Below, one piece after another: positions 41,401 through 53,100 of a stretch of DNA of 64,000 nt. The notes below the pieces were generated by a model. The model searched no databases, was not told the origin of the DNA, and was given only the letters and a program-made list of their open reading frames with translations. How positions within the stretch are numbered: position 1 is the stretch's first letter; each line of letters starts with the position of its first letter. The position numbers and the translations under genes are program-made. Source of the stretch: Catonia carolina (Eukaryota; Arthropoda; Insecta; Hemiptera; Achilidae); NCBI GenBank assembly GCA_035578175.1, contig JAQMRL010000007.1, positions 46,366,391-46,430,390 of the forward strand, given 5' to 3'.

Positions 41401-44120
41401 TGCAGGACACGAAAAGTCAGTTCATTTTGACAAAATGTTAATTCCAACAGTGGATGCACACAAACTCCTCAAAGAAACTACAAAAGTTTAGACAGACTTT
41501 CAGCTATAAGAAACTCATGGCTAGTGTTTTCATACAATAAATAATGTATTTTGCTGGTTAAATAAATTCAGAGCTGGGGGACACCAAATGATGTTGAAGC
41601 ATTTGAGACACTACAAGGTTTAAGATGAGCTGTCCAAAATAAACAAGAGGCACGTTGTCTTCAGGCATCAAACAAGGAGCTAAAAATCACTGTGTAAAGC
41701 TAACTTTTCATGGTGATCCTTTGAATGATTTAAATTCAAAGGAAAAAAGAGGAAAATCAGTGCATAGTTATGACAAGAGTCTCAATCTGCTCAGCAACTT
41801 TAATGAAAAATAGTATGTATGCAGTTAAGTACAGTCAATTAACTTTTGTTGATATCCTTTCAAGTTTTTATTTCCCGCCGCACTGAAGGTCGAAAACAAA
41901 ATAGCTCTTATACAAACCAGGTAATATTTTCGAGCCTCAACACCACATGCTTTAAGAAGTTTCAATTCTACCAATTATTGGTTATTGTAAGTAAGTTTTT
42001 AGTGTACGCACAGTCAATAAACTAGTTGAACTGATAGGAGAATGAATAAAAGTATTTCTCCTGGAAAGAGAACAAAAAAAATAGCTCGAACCTGAAATGA
42101 TACAGAAGTCGAGTGTCAAGGGGCTAAAGTACAAGGGTCATTCAGATAGTAAAGAATTGAAAATTTGTATATGGTCCCCTATACTGCCTTTGTTACATTT
42201 CTTGTTTAGTTCTGCAGCTTTGAAATGTCCAAGAAAATTTACCATCACTCCAAATGTGAGATTCGCTTTCTGAATGCAAAAAATGTTTGACAGATTGGAA
42301 TTTACAGGCAAATCACCGTGGATTATGGCTACGTAATGAACAACAGTATGTTCAGAAATGTTGCATTAAATTTAATGGTAGACAAATGAATGTTCACGAT
42401 GAGGAACGTTCGCGCCAACCTTCAATTGTGACCGACAAACTTAAATCAAAGATTAAGGAAAAGATTCAACATGGATGTTCCACGCTTGATGAGTTGATTT
42501 TTTTCTTTGATATCAGGAACAATTCTTTATGAAATTGTTAGAGGGGATTCGGGCAACTGTCCACCAGCATTTTACTTGTTCAAAATAACACAAGTCTGCA
42601 CTCCACCACATTGTCAAAAGTATTGCTTCAGGAGTTCAATCTGGAGGGTTTTGAGCATTCACCACACAGCCTAGACTTGGGACCTAGTGATTACCACTTT
42701 TTACCAAAACTGAAAGAGTTTTTAGGCGGAACATGCTTTGAAAATAATGACCAACTGAATGTGGCTGTTACTAAATGGTTCAACAACTTGGCATGAACAA
42801 AGTACACTGCGGTGATACAAAAACTTGTTCAACGCTATAATGAGTGTTTGATTTGAATGACGATTATATAGAAGAGTCACTAAAGACTCATTTAAGTCAC
42901 AAATTTTGATTCAATATCTCTATTATAGTAGTTTTCACGTTCAGTTAACACAATGGAGCAGTATAGGACAGTGTATTTCTTATGGGGCTCTGACTGCTAC
43001 TAGCACATACACAAACATCAGCTTTGTAGATCAATCAATGCCATCATAACCAATAACATTCCTCTCCTCCGCGAGCCAACGATAACAAACCTTTATAACG
43101 TAGAGTAGTCTATATGACTATTAATATATTATATATAGACTATACGACTATTAGACTATATGACTATTAATTAATAATTAACACTATAAGTTTATACTCA
43201 TCTTCATATGAGGATTCCAATTGTGAAATATTTTTTTCAGTATCTGTACTGGGAAAGATTTTTTAGATTTTTAATAACCAACTGCATAATTTGTTTACAT
43301 TTATCACCAAAAAGTTTAGAAAGCATAGTGATGGAATGTGGAGAAGGCATTAGTAGGTCTGCAGTAAAATAGATGAGATATTCATTTCAACTCCCCCTAA
43401 TAGAAGAAAATGTTTTTACAGTATTTTTGATTTTTTACAATTCATTACACATTCTACATAATACATAATTTTTCTTCTGTTAAGCAAAACTTGAATTGTA
43501 GTTCTACCTTAAAATATACGTGTTATATAGAGGTTTAAAAAATATATTTAAATTCGCATCCAGATGCCTTTATTTGATGTTTTTAGTTGCGCTAATAGCA
43601 GCGACGATTCCCATAAGATTCATTCTGTCAACTGAACGTGGAAACGACTATAGTAAAGTGTACAGGAAAAATGTTATTTATTTTCCAAGTAAGCCTTATG
43701 TAAAGTAGCTGATTGTTTGTCACTTACTTAATAAACCATGTTCACCGTGAATATAATTGAATCAGTTCAAGATGGAATACTAAACATAATTATACAACTT
43801 TTGTCAGCTTTTGTTTGGGACAATGGTTGCTGGTCGCTAGTAGTAATATACTTACTTGATGTTATTGTTAAGTGCATTGCGAGATATATCAGCTAAATGC
43901 CTGTATACAACTGGTATAAGACGCTGAACTCGATTGCCAATATCAAAACTGCTGTAAACTAGCATCACTCGATCTACAATATCATGTGTAGTCTGAATGG
44001 TTATATTAACAAGAGGCAGTTTATAAAGTTCTAATACTTCAACATATATTTCTTTTCCGATTTCTCCCAATTCATAGCCTGCAAAATAAATTCATTGATT
44101 AATCTGTTATTTATGCATAC

Positions 44121-44166
<46 letters not shown>

Positions 44167-47100
44167 TCATTTTTGGTGGTTGTTTGAAAATTTATAGATG
44201 TACATCCTTTGGCACTGATCTATTCAAATTTGTCTATCCATGATAAAACAGATCATGTTAAGTCCGATTAAACGACATATGTTAGACACAATAACGCAGT
44301 AAGAATGTAACAAAGCTCAAGAAATTGATGAGAATGGTTATGAATAAAACACTGAATAAAAATATAGTTCTTCAGGATTTGAAGCTTATAGAAATTGATT
44401 ACTTTTTATATAAATTAAACTGAGGAATAAGTTTTATAAGGTGTTTTAATATTTTAATTAAAATGTTCTATTTTATTTCTTTGATATGTCAGTCAGTTTT
44501 GCGTCACTGAAAATAAATTTTTCATAGTTTTCTCAATTTATAATGTACAGAATAAGAAAGCATGTGTAAGGAAAAAATTGAAAGAAATTTTAATGTGATG
44601 TAATTGATAATTACTACCTGTAAGTGGTAGGTGGTCTATGAAGTATTCATTTCACTAATTATTCATTACATTGTCTTTTAAAAGTTAAATATAAAAGTGA
44701 AAAAATGGACAATAAAGTGGTATACACAGAAATCCATGAAATTAGAAATGCATGTAAATCAATTGATGATAAATTAAGCAATTTGCAAAAAAAAAAACAA
44801 GAAATTGGATAAAAATTATTACTTTTTAACAACGAGAGCTCACAATTCTCACTGATTCAGTGAGTCCGTTTCCAAATGTCATTCAGGCAACATTCTTACC
44901 AATCTGATCAGAAAAATTTCCAATTTGTACTGATATTTAACCTTGTATCATTGCAATTTTTAAGCTTTTGTTTATTTTAACAGTATGATTTTAACAATCA
45001 AGCAATTTTTAATTGTTTTAGAAGATTTTTGTTTGCATTTATCACTATTATTTACTTAAATAAAAATACACGAGCATGCCCTGTACAAACATATGCACTG
45101 AAGTAGAAATGAGTATGTATGAGTCTAAAGGCCAAGCCAATTGCTGTGAGCGCTGGGCTATGCATGCCCAGCATGCACTCTGACTGTACATTGTACAGTC
45201 AGAGTGTTGTTGAAAATTTACAAAACCCATTGTATTCTGTAGGCATGCTGTTCCATTTTTGATAATATATATACGCTGCACTATTGCAGTACATACAAGA
45301 CTATACTAATGCAGACGCACGTTTTTCCCAGCGCTCTCCTTACGAAAATCAAGCTATACTAATCAAATGATTAATGAAGTAATTTGATCGATAAAAAACA
45401 TTTACAACAAATGAGAAAAACCATAAAAATGACCACTACTGATCGCAAATAATCAGTGTACATCTGTACTCAACTAATAGAACATAAATGATATACAACA
45501 GATGTTCATTAAATGTACAGAAAAAATGGTCCATTCAATCACAATGAAACTATTTTAAGAGTGAAATCGGCATATTTGAGAATACTCCTAATCGGCTTTT
45601 TGATAGTAATTAGTACAAGCATAACCGATTTTGTTCATTTAAACAGTTAGCTCCACTTGAAACGTGTATCCAGAAAAGCAACATTCAGTGACAACATTTT
45701 TGTTATCAGAAGGAGTAAGACCGGCAGAAATTTAATCAAGAATGTTGAAACAGTATAATGAAAAGTGTTTGAACCACAGCAACATGTGTAGGTGGGTAGA
45801 GTCTTGAATGGAAACCTCTGGATTTGCCCACCATAAAACTAATTCAAAACTGATGCATCCACCAGTGATTTTGATGGCCTTTTTGGACTTGCAAGGCCCA
45901 ATTTTTTATGATTATTTAGAAGCACAATGTACTGCGAACAATGACTGCAATTCTAACATGACTTAACAGATAGGGAGACCCATGATAAAGTGGAAATGTA
46001 AGGGGCGCTTATAAACATAAATCAACTAAGAAAATTTAAAAAATCGATAAATACAATATTTATTGGAAACCAAGTAGACTAACATACGTCAGACAACTGA
46101 TATTTTAGCCACAGATCAACACGAAACTGCTTTTCAACACTTCTCATAAACAAAAAATTCTCATGATCAGAAAAATATTTAAATATTTATATCAATATTC
46201 TTCATGTTAACCCACAGGCTATGCGAATATGAAAACTTCTCTTAAGAGATTAAATGCAAAAATTTCATGAACCGCATGGCACTGCTGTGTACAATGTATA
46301 CCAAAATACAATGTTCATTCAAAAATAAATCTTTATAATGCATCCTGCAGTTTGAAATATTTCTATTTCATATAATGAATTAATATAATAATTTCACTAA
46401 CCTTCTTTTTAAACTGCGTCACCTTTATTTTATTCCTACTTACACGTGTTTCGGTGGATCCACCATCATCAGAGTAAATGAAAAATTGAAACTAAAAATT
46501 TTTTTCATTTATTTAAAATTTACAGAAGATGATACATCTTCAGTCACTTGTATAAAAGTGACTGAAGTTTTATACAAGTGACTGAAGATGTATCATCTTC
46601 TGTAAATTTTAAATAAATGAAAAAACTTTTAGTTTCAATTTTTCATTTACTCTGATGATGGTGGATCCACCGAAACACGTGTAAGTAGGAATAAAATAAA
46701 GGTGACGCAGTTTAAAAAGAAGGTTAGTGAAATTATTATATTAATTCATTATATGAAATACAAAATACAATGATAACAGAAATCAAAAGCATTTAATATA
46801 CAATCACTTACCAAAAGGAATATTTGTAAAAAACTTGTCATTGATCATACCCAGTAACTTTTCGGAATAATTCTTTATATTTGTTATTAAACTATTACTT
46901 GTAATATTTTTATAGAATTTTTCCAAATCTTGAGTTAAATTTGTGTTCTTAGCGAAATAATCTGACTGAAGTAATTCTTGTTGACTTCTATCAAAAAATT
47001 CTGGAAAAAAAAAGAATTTCTTAATACCATTGACACCAATTAAACCATAATTTTGCCACAGCTTCATGATTTCATTAAACAACCAGCACAATACCAAAAC

Positions 47101-50100
47101 CAAGAATGGTTTCCTTTTTGTGAACAGAAATGAGCAAGTGAATGTCAACATTCATGGCAGAAAGAATGCATGCATGTGCCGATGCGCATGTCTCTGCATA
47201 GCTCCTGTTGCCTCGCCTCCCTATCAGAAAATTGTTCCTCTCTCACTGTAATTAACATTACAAAATAATTTTTTAATTTTGGGCATTATCAATAGTAATT
47301 TAATGAAAGATTGCATTTAAAATTTAACATGGGAATCATGTTCATATGACCATCACCCTATTTAAAATCAGAAAGTTAAATTCAAAATACCTGAAAAACA
47401 TTAAACCATTACCCAGAGTAATTTTTTCAATCAACAAGTGCAACAAGTGCAACGACTGCAACAAGTGCAGAAAATCCAATAACTGCAACAAGTGCAACAA
47501 GTGAAACATGTGCAGAAATTGCAACAACTGCAATAAGTGCAACAGCTGCAACAAGTGCAATGACTGCAACAAGTGCAGAAACTGCAACATTTTCAATACG
47601 TGTAACGAGTGCAACAACTGCAACAAGTGCATTAATTGCAACAAGTGCAACTACTGCAACAGCTGCAACAAATGCAACAAGTGCAGAAAATGCAGCAACT
47701 GCAACTACTGCAACATTTGCAACAACTGCAACAAGTGCCACAAGTGCAATTGCGACATTCTGGTTACCAACACACAGTCAAGTTTTTTATACTTCAGGAG
47801 CTTCCAGACCTTCTGGACACTCAGTATACACTATACCGGGTTGCTTCTGTGTGCGTTACAGCTCAATATGTATAAATATACAGCGCCATATGCATAAATA
47901 TTTAATTTTTTTACAAAAACAAATTCTTTGGATTTTACTACAGCTAGTGATGATATCTAAGTAAGGAATATTTGAAATAAGCATGGATTAACTCATAAGC
48001 ATTGTACTCTAATCTTGGAATTATGCCTTTGAGACACCAGCAGAATGTACAAACGCTACATGGCTGGTGGCGCAACCAAGCCGACACCAGGTGAGATGTG
48101 CTCCATATGCTTGCATGAATTCTGTACGGTGTCACCACTGGTTGCGCCACTGTGGTTTCCTAGTGGGATATAGGCCTAACAGAATACCAGATGCAACGCA
48201 GGACTGTAAACACACACACACACCAAGAGACTACGGCACAGGCAGTAACAGCTACTCCACGGAGATAAAGAAGGGGAATGACGTAGTAAGTACGTAGAAT
48301 ATATAAGGGTATGTAGAAAATTTTTAACTCTCATATACATATATATTTATATATACCAGTTTGTTTACATGTGACTCCAATCACTAATCTCTTACACCCA
48401 ATTAAAATAGTCAGTTCACGCTCATACACTTGAAGATGTGTTAACTGATATTTACCACAGTTATTTCTTTTAAAAGTAAACAGGAACCTCATATAAATTT
48501 CACCTGCGGAAAACCAAGTGAACATGTCAATTGCAAGATGGGAAAGTAAATGAATTTTAATAGATACAGCATAAATGAAACTACGACAGGTTCACGCAGA
48601 TCTTTTTGCTGCCAACGTAAATGATAATTAAATTGTTTAATTAGAACGTCTTAAGTCCTAATGAATAAAGATGTGGGGCTTTTACAATCACCATGTTTTC
48701 TTTTACTGTACAACTTGTAAGGAAAAAGAGAAAAAAATATATGATAGTGAAATTGGTTTGTACTTGTGACTGGATATTTACATGTTGCATATACCGGAGA
48801 ATATCAACATTTAATAAAGTAATAGAGTGGAGTGTGAAAGCGATAATGATAGGATGCTTGCGAGTAGCCAGAATCTATTTTCACTACTTCTTTTTAATCA
48901 ATGAATATAAATTGATTGTTGTTTAGGTCATCAACCGAAAGGCTGGTTTGAACCTGTAGAGGTTTTACTAAGTAAAAAAAGGAGTGAGGTGTTTACCATT
49001 GCCTTCCTCACTGGGTGGAAAAGTACGCTTATCAGCATGCCGGGCCCTCTAAAAAGCACATATTTTCCACTCTGCAAATGACACCTTCACTTCATTCACC
49101 ACAGGGTCTGGCTGTATAATAAAATTCATTACATTCAGAGGAGATAACTCTGATTAGTGTCTTTTACACCTCTACCTCTTCTGTTCTTAAATGATTCAGT
49201 CATTTAATTGGCTGACCATGTGATAAGAAACAGAACTAATTATTTTAGCCCTGCAACGAACAGATTGAGTGTAAATAATTTGATACTCCACCTGCCTGTT
49301 AGGGGCAGAAAGTGGCGTGTGAACGTGATAATGATAGGATGCTTAAGAGTAGCCAGAATCTATTTTCACTACTTCTTTTTAATGAATGAATATAAATTGA
49401 TTACTGACCAAATATTTTTCTGCTCTGATCCCAAACGAGTGAATCCAGATGATGAAGTAACTGAATAACAGTTGGTTCCATGACTTGTAAAGTTTTGCTC
49501 CAATAGTTATGTAGAAATGTAGCTCCTTCACACCACAAATACTCAACGTAACCGATGAATGAAACATGTACATCTTTAATCACCTGTGTTACAATAAAAA
49601 AAATTCTTCAGATAAAAATTCAATATTCACAACACTTTTAGTATTCCATCCAGCATTTAGAAGTAATAGAATAAACATATAGTTTGAAAGTGCATAGTTA
49701 GCAGTGATTAGTATAATGTAATGTTAGTGTAGTGACCTACTTTCTCTTGTAACATAATGTTACTACAGTAGTGAATGTAGGTAACAGATAAATTTTAAAT
49801 CATTTATACAAAATTCAAATTAAACTTGTTTTCAAATAAAAGTCAACTGTCAAAAACTGAAAACAGACTACGATGGTGTCAAGACCAGTGATATATCTTA
49901 TTCCAGAGTTCAAGGAGACAGTAAATTAAAAAAAAAATCTGGTGTGAAACACTCACACAACTTTCTCTTGCCAATGCAAATAATTAACAATATAACCTAA
50001 CATTAGTAATACAGTAAAATTTCTCTATTGCGGAACTCTATATAGCGGAAATCTCTCTTTAGCGGCATTATTTGCCGACCCCGACCCTATCGTATACTTT

Positions 50101-53100
50101 GATAATGTATTTAACTCTCGTTATAGCGGCACAAAAATCTCTCTATAGCGGCAAAACAATATCTTCAGGATATGGATTTAGACGCCTATTTAGGGGCAGA
50201 CAATGACTTAGCCACTTCAGCAGATGTTGGCGATGATGCAATAATCGAAAATGTCTTAGCCCAAAACAACGGGCAAGAAAGTGAAGATGATGATGAAATG
50301 GAAACAGAAATGTTGTCCCTTCAAGTAAACAGGCACTAGACGCTATTCTTGTTGTTTACACGTACTGTCATTGCCAATATGTAAATGAAAATTTACAAGT
50401 TTTAAACATTGAAAATGAGATTGAAGACATGTTTTATGAATTGAAAACGAAACAAAATTTACAACTTATTTTATGAAATTAAATGTACTTCACAGTCATT
50501 GTTTCCTTAATAACGAAAAAATATATACTGTACTGAGTATTTTTTTGTGTTTGTGTAGCCTATGTTTTAGGAGATTTTAATTGTATGTATCCTATGTTTA
50601 TTACTGATCAGTGAAAAACGAGTTTCAGTGCTAATTAATTTTAGGCTATCTATTACGGTATGTACTTTATGAATGATTATTGAAAAAAGTTCAATACGAA
50701 AAGTGAAATTCTATTGATAAACATTAGTAATACAACATCTAATAGAACCAGTTTGTATCCAAATTTCTTGTTAAGTTAATAACCTACACTTTATGTAATT
50801 AATTTAAATATCTCACTGTACTGAAGTAATCTACTGTATTAAACATTCGTCATAAAGTTATCTATTCAGTAGTTTTTCAAAAACTTATTCCATGCACCAT
50901 TTACATACGTATCTAAGTTATTTTGTACAGAAAAATTAGTACTCCAACTTCCCTCCTACCGTTAATTACTCGCTCTCTCTATAACGGAACTCTCTTTATA
51001 GCGGCGGTACCTCATGGTCCCTTCAATTCCGCTATAGAGAGATTTTACTGTACAACATTAGAAATAAACAAAAACATAAACTAACCTTAAAAACATAAAC
51101 TTATTTTAATCATGAGTGAAACACGCAAAATGAATCAACCTCAGTTTGGCTTAAAAATGCGGAAAATCACTTTTTCTTGCTAAACTAGGCTCTGTAGAGA
51201 AAAATGCTTTAAATAAAAGTCGTAGATCTTTTTATTTCCTATAAATTTTATTATATACATTTTTGTTGTAAAATGCATACTAATGCTGAATTCTTTAAAA
51301 AATCGATTTTTCACACATTTTCGTGAGAAAAAAACAGAAAATCGCTAATTACCGCTAAACTAAGCGTTATATAAAAAAATGTTTGAAATAAGAGTTGTAG
51401 GTTTTTAAATTCTCTACAACTTTTATTATATAAGTTTTTGCGCTAAAATTTATAATGAAGCCGTAATCTTAAAAAAACTATTTCTTTACGTGAAAACAGC
51501 CTCACCAAGAATTTCAGCAAACATGGCACCTATCCTATCTTATAGAGCATAAAAAATTTAGTAAACCAGGCGATTTTTAAAAAAAATCGTAGGACCAGTT
51601 TTTGAGAAAATCGCAAAAAAGTGAAAAATTACATGAATAAACTACTACTCCCGGTTAACCGATTTTGATGAAAATGTTCGTGTCGGGTCCGGTAGTGGTA
51701 TGTAACTTAAGTTTCAAGTTTCAAGTTCATACGATGTTCCGTTCTTGAGATATTCTGTTCACACACACACACGCACGCACACGCACACGCACACGCACAC
51801 GCAAACGCACACACACACACAGACCAATCGCTAAAAACATGTTTTTTGGGTTCAGGGGGTCTGAAAACGTGTAGATCCGGTGAAAACTCGATTTCAAAAA
51901 ATCGACATGAAAACAAGACTTTCCTTCTTATTATATTCATATAGGCAAGAGAAAGTAAAAATGGGTAACCACTCTATCCTTGCCTTTTATGTTACTTTGA
52001 TGGGCATTATGAGCATGTGATGTTCAACGAAGAGTTTTTTATTATTACTTCAATTACACATTAAGCAACATTGTATACGAGGGTTATCCAGAAAATAACC
52101 TCCGTTTTGAAATAAAAAGAAATAAAAACTAGTGAAGATACAAAAACACATATACTTTATTAAACAAGATACTTTATTATATACATATTCAAACTACAGT
52201 TTTTCTCTATTTTTCGACATAGTCGCCAAACAGATTCAAGCACTTGTCGTACCTTGGAACAGTCTTTGAAATACCCTGTGCATAAAAATCTGCCGCCTGT
52301 GAATGTAACCAACCATTCGCGGTGTTTTGAAGCTCTTCATCATTGGCGAACCGCTGAGATGCAAGCCACCGCTTCATGTTCGGGAACAGGTGAAAGTCAC
52401 TAGGAGCCAAGTCCGGGCTGTATGGGGGATGATCGAAAACGTCCCATTTAAACTTGGCCAAAAGTTCATTTGTTTTCTCGCCCTCAGAGCTCGAAGAACA
52501 AATGAACTTTTGGCCAAGTTTAAATGGGACATTTTCGATCATCCCCCATACAGCCCGGACTTGGCTCCTAGTGACTTTCACCTGTTCCCGAACATGAAGC
52601 GGTGGCTTGCATCTCAGCGGTTCGCCAATAATGAAGAGCTTCAAAACACCGTTAATGGTTGGCTACATTCACAGGCGGCAGATTTTTATGCACAGGGTAA
52701 TTCAAAGACTGTTCCAAGGTACGACAAGTGCTTGAATCTGTTTGGCGACTATGTCGAAAAATAGAGAAAAACTGTAGTTTTAATATGTATATAGTAAAGT
52801 TTTTGTATCTTCACTTGTTTACTTTTTTTTCAAAACTGAGGTTATTTTCTGGATAACCCTCGTAATTGCTTACTACAATAAGTGTGTCATCTTTCAATAT
52901 TTACCCATTAGTACTTTCTTCAGCATTCGCTTAGCTGTTTTGGATGTTTATTTATTTTAACTTTTTTCTCTGGTACAGTTTCTTTTAATAAGTTTTTACT
53001 AGAACAATATACATATCCTATTTGCACCTGTTTTTTCAGACCTTTAATACACCTTGATTACCGTTACTCAAAGAACATAATAATTAAAATTTTTACCGAT

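Larger units (their letters stand above)
44079..46811 (-). other. Lipophorin intron 7
   Basis: A 2.7-kb intron with an (ATT)n tract (44118-44166), two small perfect palindromes (45152-45206), a decayed mariner (45700-45970) and the 0.4-kb palindrome (46364-46760). Nothing else recognised. Confidence 0.65.
47001..48825. other. Lipophorin intron 6, downstream part
   Basis: Holds the 9-bp minisatellite (47431-47750) and a short inverted repeat near 48065-48160 (GGTGGCGCAACCA against TGGTTGCGCCACT). No gene recognised. Confidence 0.55.

Noticed and set aside
47431..47750. CRISPR-like array
   Set aside because: Units are 9 bp with no spacers, and the context is an intron of an animal gene.
47508..47897. 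Cys-rich protein (CNKCNNCNKC pattern), metallothionein-like
   Set aside because: The pattern is produced by a 9-bp minisatellite; there is an upstream stop within the array and no conserved start or splice context.
52207..52764. Two separate 145-residue genes on opposite strands
   Set aside because: They are the two arms of one palindromic mariner; the first part of each frame is the antisense of the other arm.
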